A stretch of 64,000 nucleotides of DNA, taken from the NCBI RefSeq assembly GCF_000758605.1, contig NZ_CP009282.1, positions 2,418,001 through 2,482,000 of the forward strand, read 5' to 3'. Of the stretch, positions 17,097-25,206 are shown one piece after another (the first letter of the stretch is position 1; each line of letters starts with the position of its first letter). The notes beneath the pieces are model-generated. The model worked only from the letters and a program-made list of their open reading frames with translations, made no database searches and was not told the DNA's origin. Source of the DNA: Paenibacillus sp. FSL R5-0912. GTDB lineage: Bacteria > Bacillota > Bacilli > Paenibacillales > Paenibacillaceae. A program made the translations under genes and the position numbers.

Positions 17097-18422
17097 ATGT
17101 TAAAAAGATTTATGGCACTATCTGCGAGTCTGCTGCTCGTCGGCGGACTGCTGGCCGGTTGCGGCGGGAACAACAATAATAATGCCGCTAACAACACGGG
17201 TGGAACAAATGGAGCAGAGAATACAGCTACAGATTCTTCCAAGCCCGTCACGATTAATATGTTTACCGCATCTCCCGAGTACACAGACGCTTTCAACGCC
17301 TACATCGCTGAATACAAGAAGGTTAAGCCAAATGTAACAATCAATCTGGAAATTATGCAGGCTGACTACAATACGGTGTTGAAATCCAAAATTGCCGCAG
17401 GCAGCACGCCTGACGTGTTCCAGACTACCGCTGGCGGCGATATCGATACTTTCGCTGAATACAGTGCTGACCTGACCAATGAACCGCTGGCAGCAGCGAT
17501 GACAGATGCTGTCCGCTCCAACATGAGCTCCACGGACGGTAAAGTACTGGGACTTCCGGTCAAAGGCAACCTGTTCGTCCTGATGTACAACAAGAAGCTG
17601 CTGGCAGATGCAGGCATCACTGAAGTTCCTAAGACTACCGCTGAAATGGATGACGCAATCACTAAGCTCGAAGCGAAAGGCATCACGCCATTCGCCAACG
17701 CCTACAAAGAGTGGTGGGTATGGAAGCATATCTTCCAACACTTCGTTGACGCTGCAGCAACTGATGCAGGTACTGACGCTAAAACACTCGTAGCTGATTT
17801 CATCGCCGGCAAAACGACCTTCGCGGATCATCCGGTGCTGAAGGATAACTTCTTCACCTTCATTGATACTACGGTAAAACACGGAACGGACAAGCCGCTG
17901 GAACGCGACAGCAATGCTGAAGTCAGTGACTTTGCCCTTGGCAAAACAGCATTCATGACCGGTAAAGGCGCATGGGATGAAGAAGCGATCAAGAAAATCA
18001 CCCCTGACTTTGATCTGGGCATCGCCGGCTACCCTGTCAGCGACAAAGCTGAGCAGTCCCAGATCATCACCGGTGCCGACCAGGCGCTGCGCATCAACAA
18101 GGATTCTGCTGTAGCTGCTGAAACGATTGAATTCTTCAACTGGCTGTACACTTCCGAATACGGTAAGAGCTGGTTCTCCACAGTAGCTAAGGTTATTCCT
18201 CCAATCAAGGATGCACCGATGCCTGACCTGCAAATGCCTAAGGAAATGGAAGAGATCCTCAAAACCGAGAAATCCGGCGACCTGTCGGTGAACTATTCGC
18301 TGGATACGTTCCACCAGAAATTCGGTGAATTAATGCAGGCTTATATCGGCGGCAGCAAGACTAAGGATCAAGCGATTGACGAAATTCAAAAGGCCTGGAT
18401 TCAATTCGGGTCCGCTCAATAA
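17097..18422 (+). CDS. Extracellular sugar-binding lipoprotein
   Basis: This 441-residue lipoprotein is the substrate receptor for the locus 2 importer. The signal peptide ends in the lipobox LAGC (Cys near residue 22), followed by an Asn-rich linker. The mature part has family-1 features, including NIEMNMQ-like strand positions, a KGNLFVLMYNKKLLADAGI segment and GKTAFMTGKGAW. AAGGAAAAGGGGG precedes the ATG. It lies 131 bases after the regulator gene, with its own likely promoter. Confidence 0.92.
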   Translation: MLKRFMALSASLLLVGGLLAGCGGNNNNNAANNTGGTNGAENTATDSSKPVTINMFTASPEYTDAFNAYIAEYKKVKPNVTINLEIMQADYNTVLKSKIAAGSTPDVFQTTAGGDIDTFAEYSADLTNEPLAAAMTDAVRSNMSSTDGKVLGLPVKGNLFVLMYNKKLLADAGITEVPKTTAEMDDAITKLEAKGITPFANAYKEWWVWKHIFQHFVDAAATDAGTDAKTLVADFIAGKTTFADHPVLKDNFFTFIDTTVKHGTDKPLERDSNAEVSDFALGKTAFMTGKGAWDEEAIKKITPDFDLGIAGYPVSDKAEQSQIITGADQALRINKDSAVAAETIEFFNWLYTSEYGKSWFSTVAKVIPPIKDAPMPDLQMPKEMEEILKTEKSGDLSVNYSLDTFHQKFGELMQAYIGGSKTKDQAIDEIQKAWIQFGSAQ

Positions 18423-18434
18423 AAGCTTTAGTAC

Positions 18435-18480
18435 CGGGAGGGCCTCCGAAGTAGATTTATTACTGAGGGGGCCTTCTTTC
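18435..18480 (+). terminator. Likely terminator after the binding-protein gene
   Basis: GGGCCTC and GAGG...GCCT can pair across an 18-base loop, followed by TTCTTTCT. The stem has a bulge, so the call is moderate. Confidence 0.45.
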
Positions 18481-18530
18481 TATGTAACACGGATTTGTGG
18501 CGGTGGCGGGCAGAAGTGGCTATATGTAAC

Positions 18531-18669
18531 TGCGGGATGTTTGGATTTCCGGCCGCTGTTAGGTTTGGATTTCCCGATTTAAACTGCTGGCCGCAGTAGA
18601 AATCCAAACAGCGTATGCTTCCGAAGCGAGCTTTCCTGCGGAAAGCTTTCAGGCGGACGCTGGCGCTCC
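18531..18669 (-). repeat. Dispersed intergenic repeat, family A, copy 3 (inverted)
   Basis: Read on the minus strand, this block has the GGAGCG...AGCG...CCGCCT head, the GCTTTCC-GCA-GGAAAGC hairpin seen at 11269-11340, and the AACAGCGGCCGGAA tail seen at 346-450. TTTGGATTTC and GAAATCCAAA form an outer inverted repeat within it. Confidence 0.6.
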
Positions 18670-18776
18670 TCCAATTCCAAACCTCCCTCCGTTACTTCGC
18701 CACTTATGCGAGCAACGCAAGAAATCAGGAGTTACGAATATAAGAGAAGGCCTCATAATCAGGAGAGGCATAGAAA

Positions 18777-18840
18777 CAAAGAGAACAAAGAGAACAAAGA
18801 AAACAAAGAAAACAAAGAGACCAAAACGACCAAAGAGACT
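18777..18840 (+). repeat. Seven-unit 9-bp tandem repeat in the GH36 leader
   Basis: CAAAGAGAA and close variants repeat with an exact 9-base period from 18777 to 18840, ending 23 bases before the ribosome site of the GH36 gene. The purine-rich, unstructured tract may form part of the mRNA leader. Confidence 0.7.
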
Positions 18841-18878
18841 AATATTTACACTAACATTTGTCAGGAGGCAAAATATAC

Positions 18879-20975
18879 ATGGCCAGCACACTCATAGAGA
18901 TTGGCGAGAACGGACTTTATCTTACGATTGAAATTACGGAAGAGCAGGATGTGCGGCTGCTGCATTTCGGCGCGGCGCCACTTGAAGCTGGTGATATTGA
19001 AGAGAAGAACAAGCCCGGCTTCCGGCTGCTGGAGCTGCAACTGTCTGGCGAAGACCGGGCAGAATATCACGGTCGGACACACCGCGCGTCATATCCGGGG
19101 CTTCGTATGGTATATAGCGGACACAGCGATTATGTAAATGAGCTGGGACGCAAGCTGGAAATTACACTGCTGGATCTGGTTACGGAAGTGCGGGCGGTGC
19201 AGCATTATCAGTTCTATACAAGCGTGCAGATTGTGCGCTCCTGGACGGTCTTGCGCAATGAAGGGGATGCGGCTGCTGCGGTCGAGTATATTTCCTCCTT
19301 TGCGCTTACGGGAGTGGATAAAGAGGGCAGTGGAGACCGTAACGGTAAAATTGAAGTTAGCCTTGCTCACAGCGGCTGGCAGAGTGAATTGCAGTGGAAG
19401 AGCTATAGCCTGCCGGAGCTGGGCATGTCCCATCTGGCCGACCGCGGCTCGAAACGGATTGCCGCCAGCAATACCGGCTCCTGGTCGGCGGCTGAGCTGC
19501 TGCCCATGGCGGTACTGCAGAACAAGGAGAGCGGGACAAGCCTGTTCTGGCAGATTGAGCACAACGGCTCCTGGCACTGGGAGCTGACGGATCAGTACGA
19601 CCAGCTCACGCTGCTGGTCAGCGGGCCTACGGAGCATGACAATCACTGGTGGCTGAAGCTGGCCCCGGGTGAAGAATTCACCTCTGTGCCGGTGGCCGCA
19701 GGCGCTGTGCAGGGCGGCTTCCAGGACGCGGCAGAACAGTTGACCGCGTACCGGCGGATCATCCGCAGACCGAATGAGGACAATGAGCTGCTGCGGATTA
19801 TTTTTAATGACTACATGAACTGTCTGTGGGGGAGTCCGACAACAGAGAAGCTGCTGCCGCTGATTGATGCCGCCGCCGATGTCGGCTGTGAATACTTCTG
19901 TATTGATGCGGGCTGGTATGCTCCGGGCGAGTGGTGGGATGGCGTGGGCCAGTGGGAGCCGTCGATGGAGCGGTTCCCGGAAGGCATCAAATATGTGCTG
20001 GACGATATCCGTAGCAAAGGGATGATTCCCGGACTGTGGCTGGAGCTGGAGGTTATGGGGGTCAACAGTCCGAAGCTGGCCGAGACCGACGACAGCTGGT
20101 TCTTCATGCGCCACGGCAAACGGGTGAAGGACCGCAGCCGGTATCAGCTGGATTACCGCAGTCCGAAGGTCATAGAGCATGCCAATGGCGTCATTGCCCG
20201 GCTGGTGGAAGAATACGGTGTCGGATATATCAAGATGGATTACAACATCAACGCAGGAATTGGTACCGAGACGGATGCGGACAGCTTCGGGGATGGACTG
20301 CTGCAGCATAACCGGGCGTATCTGGCCTGGCTGGACAGTATCTTCGTCCGTTACCCGCAACTGGTAATCGAGAACTGCTCCAGCGGCGGCATGCGGATGG
20401 ACTATGCCATGCTCAGCCGCCATAGCATCCAGTCCACCAGCGACCAGGAGGATTATGTGCAGTACGCGGCCATTGCCGCAGGTTCCCCGGCGGCGCTGAC
20501 GCCGGAGCAATCTGCCGTGTGGTCGTATCCGCTGCGCGAAGGCGATGATGAAGAGGTCATCTTCAACATGGTCAATGCGCTGCTGCTCCGCGTTCACCAG
20601 AGCGGCCATCTGGCCGAGCTTGCGCCACAGCGCAGAGCCTTGGTGAAGGAGGCGCTGGATTATTACAAATCCATCCGCGCCCATATCCCGCAGGCGTTCG
20701 CCTTCTGGCCGCTCGGTCTGCCGGACAGCGGCGGGGAATGGGTCAGCTTCGGCCTGCGCCACGGAGATATCCGTTATATTGCCGTATGGCGGATTGCCGG
20801 AGATGCAGCCGGGATTACGCTGCCCGTCCCTGAGCTGAAGGGACAGGCCGCAGATGCCCGCTGCGCCTATCCGCAGGCGCACGGAGCGGAATGGAGCTGG
20901 AACCCGGCGGAAGGCAGACTGAGCGTCTCGCTCCCGCCGGGCAAGACCGCGAGGCTCTTCGAGCTTCGGTCTTAG
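18879..20975 (+). CDS. GH36 alpha-galactosidase
   Basis: This 698-residue cytoplasmic enzyme should release terminal alpha-galactose from imported oligosaccharides such as melibiose or raffinose. A beta-rich N-terminal domain is followed by the barrel with YFCIDAGWYAP and GMIPGLWLELEVM. The nucleophile Asp near residue 454 is in YIKMDYN, and the acid/base Asp near residue 522 is in STSDQED; both are standard GH36 motifs. CAGGAGG at 18862-18868 supports ATG 18879 over an upstream TTG that overlaps it. No signal peptide is present. It closes locus 2 and is followed by a strong terminator. Confidence 0.94.
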   Translation: MASTLIEIGENGLYLTIEITEEQDVRLLHFGAAPLEAGDIEEKNKPGFRLLELQLSGEDRAEYHGRTHRASYPGLRMVYSGHSDYVNELGRKLEITLLDLVTEVRAVQHYQFYTSVQIVRSWTVLRNEGDAAAAVEYISSFALTGVDKEGSGDRNGKIEVSLAHSGWQSELQWKSYSLPELGMSHLADRGSKRIAASNTGSWSAAELLPMAVLQNKESGTSLFWQIEHNGSWHWELTDQYDQLTLLVSGPTEHDNHWWLKLAPGEEFTSVPVAAGAVQGGFQDAAEQLTAYRRIIRRPNEDNELLRIIFNDYMNCLWGSPTTEKLLPLIDAAADVGCEYFCIDAGWYAPGEWWDGVGQWEPSMERFPEGIKYVLDDIRSKGMIPGLWLELEVMGVNSPKLAETDDSWFFMRHGKRVKDRSRYQLDYRSPKVIEHANGVIARLVEEYGVGYIKMDYNINAGIGTETDADSFGDGLLQHNRAYLAWLDSIFVRYPQLVIENCSSGGMRMDYAMLSRHSIQSTSDQEDYVQYAAIAAGSPAALTPEQSAVWSYPLREGDDEEVIFNMVNALLLRVHQSGHLAELAPQRRALVKEALDYYKSIRAHIPQAFAFWPLGLPDSGGEWVSFGLRHGDIRYIAVWRIAGDAAGITLPVPELKGQAADARCAYPQAHGAEWSWNPAEGRLSVSLPPGKTARLFELRS

Positions 20976-20996
20976 GATTAACCCTAAATAAGTACC

Positions 20997-21050
20997 GCCC
21001 CCTCAAGGGCTGGAGGATCGAACTCCAGGTATTTGAGGGGGTATTTTTAT
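20997..21050 (+). terminator. Strong terminator after the GH36 gene
   Basis: CCCCCTCAA pairs exactly with TTGAGGGGG, with an inner CTGGAG/CTCCAG hairpin, followed by TATTTTTATT. Confidence 0.85.
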
Positions 21051-21060
21051 TAATAGGGAA

Positions 21061-21112
21061 ATCAACCGTCTGAATCAACTGTCTGAATCAACCGTCTGAA
21101 TCATCCGTCTAA
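21061..21112 (+). repeat. Four-unit 13-bp tandem repeat
   Basis: ATCAACCGTCTGA and three close variants repeat in tandem. They lie in an 820-base gap before abrB that contains no gene. Confidence 0.7.
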
Positions 21113-21196
21113 TTCCGCCGAACCCGTTGTTCGATTCACTTCCTGCGATTTGGTGTATAGACGAAGCAGAGGTTGAAACAGTCCAGTAAATATAGG

Positions 21197-21380
21197 AAGT
21201 GGAAAAAGGTATCTTAATTTGCCCATTTACAGAGTTTTGGACCTATTAAGTGGAAAAAGATCATTTAATTTTTGCCCATATAACTAACCGAGCAGATTAT
21301 GCTTGATTTAAGTGTCATTTTTCCAACTCTTGTTCCCGGCAGAGAAACTTGAGCCAGTATTAAGTGCCTTTTATCCAACT
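21197..21380. repeat. Four degenerate GGAAAAA repeats, two direct and two inverted
   Basis: AAGTGGAAAAAGG...TTAATTTGCCCAT at 21197-21226 recurs at 21248-21279. TTAAGTGTCATTTTTCCAACT near 21308-21328 and TTAAGTGCCTTTTATCCAACT at 21360-21380 resemble its reverse complement. Their role is unknown. Confidence 0.5.
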
Positions 21381-21580
21381 GTTCTCGGAGCAGAGACTAG
21401 AAAACAATAAAAGGTGGGGCAGAAGAGCAGGATGGGGAACGGGAATGAACATCTTCATGAACATGAACAGAAACAGAAATAGGAACAGAGTCGCAGCGAT
21501 TAGGATAACCGGAAGTTAAAACTACTAAAATCAAGGTTTTTTCTAAAATTTAAATAAAAAACTGTCAATCCGAGAGGATA

Positions 21581-21608
21581 TTGGATAAAATATGATTCAT
21601 GTTATTAT
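21581..21608 (+). promoter_or_regulatory. Upstream abrB promoter (P1 candidate)
   Basis: TTGGAT and TATTAT are separated by 16 bases. The expected start falls in the first of three Spo0A-box-like sites, as would suit repression by Spo0A. Confidence 0.45.
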
Positions 21609-21610
21609 TT

Positions 21611-21650
21611 TGTCGAATATACTCTAAACTTTGTCGAATAATTTGTCGAT
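21611..21650 (+). promoter_or_regulatory. Three Spo0A-box-like sites upstream of abrB
   Basis: TGTCGAA at 21611-21617 and 21632-21638 match the 0A-box core exactly; TGTCGAT at 21644-21650 differs by one base. All lie in the same orientation between the two candidate abrB promoters. In B. subtilis Spo0A represses abrB through such boxes (established knowledge). Confidence 0.65.
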
Positions 21651-21676
21651 ATATATCAAAAGATGTAGAAATAAAA

Positions 21677-21705
21677 TTGACAGGAAAGAAATAGCACTTT
21701 ACAAT
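21677..21705 (+). promoter_or_regulatory. Sigma-A-type promoter of abrB (P2 candidate)
   Basis: TTGACA at 21677-21682 and TACAAT at 21700-21705 are separated by exactly 17 bases, a near-perfect housekeeping promoter about 95 bases before the abrB start. Confidence 0.75.
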
Positions 21706-21799
21706 GCAGATATAGCATAATCATTTCTACTATTTAGAAGCTTTGATAGCTTTTAACACTGAATGATGAATCAAGCGTTATTTCAAGGGAGGATGCATA

Positions 21800-22057
21800 A
21801 TGATGAAAGCAACAGGTATTGTAAGAAAAGTAGATGAACTGGGACGTATCGTGATTCCGATTGAACTACGCAGAACGATGGGAATTGACATAAAAGACCC
21901 GCTCGAAATTTTTGTGGACGGCGAAAAGATCATTCTCAGAAAATATGAACCTACTTGTATCTTCTCCGGAAGTGCCGAGAACCTGATCAACTTCAAAGGC
22001 AAAATGGTCAGCAAAGATGTTCTCGACGAACTGATTGCAAGCTTCGACCACGTATAA
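21800..22057 (+). CDS. abrB: AbrB-family transition-state regulator
   Basis: This 85-residue protein has the SpoVT/AbrB swapped-hairpin DNA-binding domain in residues 1-50, including TGIVRKVDELGRIVIPIELRR and DPLEIFVDGEKIILRKY, almost identical to B. subtilis AbrB. Such proteins repress post-exponential genes during growth. The C-terminal 35 residues differ from B. subtilis AbrB and contain one Cys. AAGGGAGGA precedes two adjacent ATGs (21800 and 21803). It is monocistronic, with its own promoters, Spo0A-box-like sites and terminator. It could be the AbrB paralogue Abh rather than AbrB itself. Confidence 0.88.
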   Translation: MMKATGIVRKVDELGRIVIPIELRRTMGIDIKDPLEIFVDGEKIILRKYEPTCIFSGSAENLINFKGKMVSKDVLDELIASFDHV

Positions 22058-22092
22058 GTTTTGTTCTAAACCGCACCATAAATAATGACAGC

Positions 22093-22145
22093 AGGGACCG
22101 CAGCGCAGGCACTTTAACAGTGTTTGCACTCCGGTCCCTTTTAAA
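22093..22145 (+). terminator. Terminator of abrB
   Basis: AGGGACCG pairs with CGGTCCCT, with an inner CACT/AGTG pair, followed by TTTT. Confidence 0.8.
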
Positions 22146-22158
22146 TAGTATAAACAAA

Positions 22159-22203
22159 GACGGCAGTTCCCCGGGCTTAGGCTTAAGGAGGACTGCCGTT
22201 TTG
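22159..22203. terminator. Terminator of the minus-strand padR gene
   Basis: ACGGCAGT pairs with ACTGCCGT around a GC-rich loop with T on both sides, lying between convergent abrB and padR. Confidence 0.7.
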
Positions 22204-22240
22204 TGTTGCGTGCAGATCTATGCCCGGCAATGCTGATAGT

Positions 22241-22753
22241 TCAGCTCTCCAGCGCACTCTGTACTCTTCGGATAAAAGCATCGTATTGCACCAGCCCCAG
22301 CTCCATACAGAGCTTCTGGGAGGGTGTCAGCTTGCCGGTTTTGTCCAGCTCCTGCAGCTTATGCTCCAGATCCTCGTACATCTCCTGTTTGGCCCGGAGG
22401 GCTTCACGGAGCAGGGTATGCATGGTCTCTTCATCCGCCATGTCCCCGAAATACAGATGCATCAGGAAGTCGGAACGGAGCACCTCCTTCTCCGCAGGCT
22501 GACGTAAATACTCCTGGAAGTGCTGCTTACCGTCGGGGGTAATCGTAAACATGTTCTTATCCGGTTTGCCCTCCTGGCGTACCGCTTCCCTGGAGATCAG
22601 ACCCAGCTTCTCCATCTTGCTTAAGGTGGGGTAAATCGTGCCGAAGCTGGCATCGAAGAAGAAGGAGAAATACTCCTCGAAATGCCGCTTAATATCATAG
22701 CCCGAATGGGGCTTCTCACTCAGAATCCCGAGTATTACATCTTGAATGTTCAT
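22241..22753 (-). CDS. PadR-family transcriptional regulator
   Basis: This 170-residue protein has an N-terminal winged helix with the PadR pattern: ILGILSEKPHSGYDIKRHFEE, then FGTIYPTLSKMEKLGLISRE. A helical dimerisation region fills the second half. PadR proteins usually repress a neighbouring membrane or efflux gene, and the YhgE/Pip-like gene immediately upstream on the same strand is the obvious target. The direct repeats before that gene are candidate operators. Confidence 0.88.
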   Translation of the reverse strand: MNIQDVILGILSEKPHSGYDIKRHFEEYFSFFFDASFGTIYPTLSKMEKLGLISREAVRQEGKPDKNMFTITPDGKQHFQEYLRQPAEKEVLRSDFLMHLYFGDMADEETMHTLLREALRAKQEMYEDLEHKLQELDKTGKLTPSQKLCMELGLVQYDAFIRRVQSALES

Positions 22754-22859
22754 GAACGTCTGCCGCTCCTCTCTCTTCTTCCTACCATATCACATCTGTG
22801 CTGCCGGACTCAATTTGAACTGGCGGAAGGTGTCTGGACCAGAGCTGCTTCGCAGGTAC

Positions 22860-24011
22860 TCAGGCATTGGCTGCCGCTTCGGCCCGGATTGCACGCTTCT
22901 CCCGGCGGAGCAGGGTAAGCAGCACACTTGCTGCTGTAGCAACAGCGGCAATATAGAGCAGCGCCGTCACATCGTGCAGGATACCCTCACCGCCTATGAC
23001 GAGATCCAGCATGCCGTCCACCGCATAGTAAGCAGGGAAGAATTGGCCGGCCGACTGGTAAAAGGGTGACAGTACGTCCCGTGGAATCGTTGCCCCGGAG
23101 CTCAGCATCTGCATGGACAGCAGCGCAATGTTGAGCCACGCACCGGCGTCGCCGAGCAGCACAAGACTGAGATTGGCGACCGTCATGCAGGAGAGGATGA
23201 CGACAAATTCAAACATCCACATGCCGAGGAAGCCTTGCGAAGAGTGGATGCCGAGAGCGTGCAGCAGTGAAGTGCTGATGAGTGAGCCGGCAAGTGCGGT
23301 GCCGGCCATCAGCACATACCGGGCGCTAAGGCGCTGCCATTTGCCGGAAGCAGAGGCCAGACTGGCGGAGGCCTTGCTCAGGTTCATCGCCAGCAGCATG
23401 CCGCCGGTGAAGGAAGCCGTAACGACCATTAGCAGAACCATGGTTTCAGCGAAGTTGGTAGCCGGATTCACAATCTGCACATCGGAGCTGATCCGGCTTG
23501 CTGCGCTGCTTCGAATCATTGCGGCTTCTGCTTCCGGCAGCTTCATAGCAGTGAGCACGCCGCTAAGTCCCGCAGCACTGCTCTTTGCATCCAGGCCAGC
23601 AGTGACTTTTGCTGCTACGCCCTGCATGACATTAGAGACCATTTGCGGATTGGATTCGTTCAGATAATAGCGGATCTTGGCCCCGGCCGACAGATCGTTT
23701 AGTGAAGCGGTAAAGCCTGGGGGAAGCTCAATAATCATCCGAAGGGTACGGTGTCCGAGCTGTTCCTGCGCCTCTGCCAGAGAGAGGCCCTTCACCTGCT
23801 CGAAGTCCAGAGACGCCGATATATTGTCAGCGATGGACTGGGCAGCACTGCCGTCTCCGTTAACAATGGCGATCGGCAGCTGATCTACCCGGTCGGTGAC
23901 ATGATCGTAGCCGGTGATCCAGATGAGGCTGAAAAAGACCTGGAACAGCAGCGCAGTAATAATCCCGACGATGGTTACGGGTTGTTTGAGAAATTGAATG
24001 ATTAATTTCAT
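22860..24011 (-). CDS. YhgE/Pip-like ABC-2-type membrane protein
   Basis: This 383-residue protein has one membrane helix near residues 14-34, a ~160-residue extracellular domain beginning LPIAIVNGDGS, and about five C-terminal membrane segments. That layout fits the YhgE/Pip/DUF3533 branch of ABC-2-type proteins, whose members include export-related and phage-receptor proteins; the substrate is unknown. AAGGAG lies ten bases before the ATG. It is followed on the same strand by padR, and three 15-base direct repeats sit in its promoter region. Confidence 0.8.
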   Translation of the reverse strand: MKLIIQFLKQPVTIVGIITALLFQVFFSLIWITGYDHVTDRVDQLPIAIVNGDGSAAQSIADNISASLDFEQVKGLSLAEAQEQLGHRTLRMIIELPPGFTASLNDLSAGAKIRYYLNESNPQMVSNVMQGVAAKVTAGLDAKSSAAGLSGVLTAMKLPEAEAAMIRSSAASRISSDVQIVNPATNFAETMVLLMVVTASFTGGMLLAMNLSKASASLASASGKWQRLSARYVLMAGTALAGSLISTSLLHALGIHSSQGFLGMWMFEFVVILSCMTVANLSLVLLGDAGAWLNIALLSMQMLSSGATIPRDVLSPFYQSAGQFFPAYYAVDGMLDLVIGGEGILHDVTALLYIAAVATAASVLLTLLRREKRAIRAEAAANA

Positions 24012-24031
24012 TGTGTAAACGCTCCTTATAT

Positions 24032-24076
24032 CAATATGTTATATGACAATATGTAATATATCATTATGTAATAATA
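24032..24076. promoter_or_regulatory. Three tandem 15-bp direct repeats, candidate PadR operator
   Basis: CAATATGTTATATGA, CAATATGTAATATAT and CATTATGTAATAATA follow one another without gaps, 21 bases upstream of the YhgE/Pip-like start codon. AT-rich ATGT-containing sites are typical of PadR-family operators, which fits the adjacent padR gene. Confidence 0.6.
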
Positions 24077-24204
24077 ATATCAACACATATTCTTAGGCTC
24101 GTAGACAATACGTGCTGCTTTCCTATATCATTAAAGCGTGTTATGGAAGCTCCAGATGAACTAGAGAGCAGAGGCAGAACAATTTGGAAGGGATGGGTCA
24201 CCTT

Positions 24205-24933
24205 ATGAGTTATGAAGAACAGACACAGGGAGAGCACAGACAGCTGCCGAAATTGAACAAACCGGAAGCCATCGTATTTGATATGGATGGTACGCTGTTC
24301 CAGACGGAAAGCCTGTTATTGCCGGCCTATCATAAAATGTTTGATATCCTGCGCGAGGAAGGGCTGTATTCCGGGCCTACTCCGCCGGAGGAGCGCATTC
24401 TGGGCAGCCTTGGCATGCTGCTGGCGCAAATCTGGAAGAATGTAATGCCGGAAGCGGACGCGGCGGTGCACCGCCGGGCGGATGAGCTGCTGCTGCAGCT
24501 GGAGATTGAAGGACTGGAAGCCGGAGGGACCCTTCTGTATCCTAAGGTAGTGGAAACGCTGCGTGCGCTTCATGCGCGCGGAGTGAAATTGTTCGTCGCC
24601 AGCAACGGGCTGGAGGATTATATTCACAGCATCGTAGTGGTGCATGAGCTGAAGGAGCTGTTCGAAGGCTTATACAGTGCAGGCGGACAAGGAACGGCAA
24701 CCAAGACGGAGCTGCTTGGACTCCTGCTGGACAACCACAATATCAGCAGTGCCTGGATGGTGGGCGACCGTTCGTCTGACGTGGAGGCGGGCAAGGGCAA
24801 CGGCGTGGCGGTAATTGGCTGTGCATACGCCGGATTCGGGCGGCAGGATGAGCTGAAGGGCTCCGACGTTATAATTTCTTCCTTCGATGAATTAATCGGG
24901 CTGTACGACAACAGCACAGCGCAAGACCTGTAA
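24205..24933 (+). CDS. HAD-superfamily hydrolase
   Basis: This ~242-residue cytoplasmic phosphatase has all the HAD motifs: DMDGTLF (motif I, catalytic Asp pair), VASNG (motif II), a Lys in TATKTELL, and MVGDRSSDVEAGK (motif III). A helical cap lies between motifs I and II. It resembles phosphoglycolate phosphatase or PpaX-type enzymes, but substrate cannot be read from sequence. The frame opens at TTG 24184; I prefer ATG 24205, preceded by GAAGGGA. A perfect terminator follows. Confidence 0.85.
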   Translation: MSYEEQTQGEHRQLPKLNKPEAIVFDMDGTLFQTESLLLPAYHKMFDILREEGLYSGPTPPEERILGSLGMLLAQIWKNVMPEADAAVHRRADELLLQLEIEGLEAGGTLLYPKVVETLRALHARGVKLFVASNGLEDYIHSIVVVHELKELFEGLYSAGGQGTATKTELLGLLLDNHNISSAWMVGDRSSDVEAGKGNGVAVIGCAYAGFGRQDELKGSDVIISSFDELIGLYDNSTAQDL

Positions 24934-24975
24934 GAAGCAGATCAATGGAATAGTTTTGTACAAAAGCAAGTACAC

Positions 24976-25023
24976 ACGGATGTCTTTACTGCCGGATCAC
25001 CGGCGTTAAGGACATCCGTTTTG
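24976..25023 (+). terminator. Terminator after the HAD hydrolase gene
   Basis: ACGGATGTCTT pairs with AGGACATCCGT, with an inner GCCGG/CCGGC pair, followed by TTTT. Confidence 0.85.
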
Positions 25024-25120
25024 GCATCAGCGGAGACGGGTACGGATAAATCTCGAAATTTCATACCTTTTCTCGAATGTGGACCGTTTCTTTGGAGGGG
25101 TGCAAAATTTATACTGATAG

Positions 25121-25133
25121 TGTAAGCGTTTCA
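25121..25133 (+). promoter_or_regulatory. cre-like site upstream of the orphan regulator
   Basis: TGTAAGCGTTTCA matches the CcpA cre consensus except for one missing base in its right half. It lies 74 bases before the regulator start and would bring the catabolic island under carbon control. Confidence 0.35.
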
Positions 25134-25206
25134 CCAGAAGTGAATCTCTTGAGCCCGGCGAAGGCGGGCGCAGCGGCCCGGACATTGTGGATGAGGAGGG
25201 ATAGGC

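Noticed and set aside
19089..20882. 597-residue minus-strand frame
   Set aside because: Antisense to the GH36 gene, which has all catalytic motifs.
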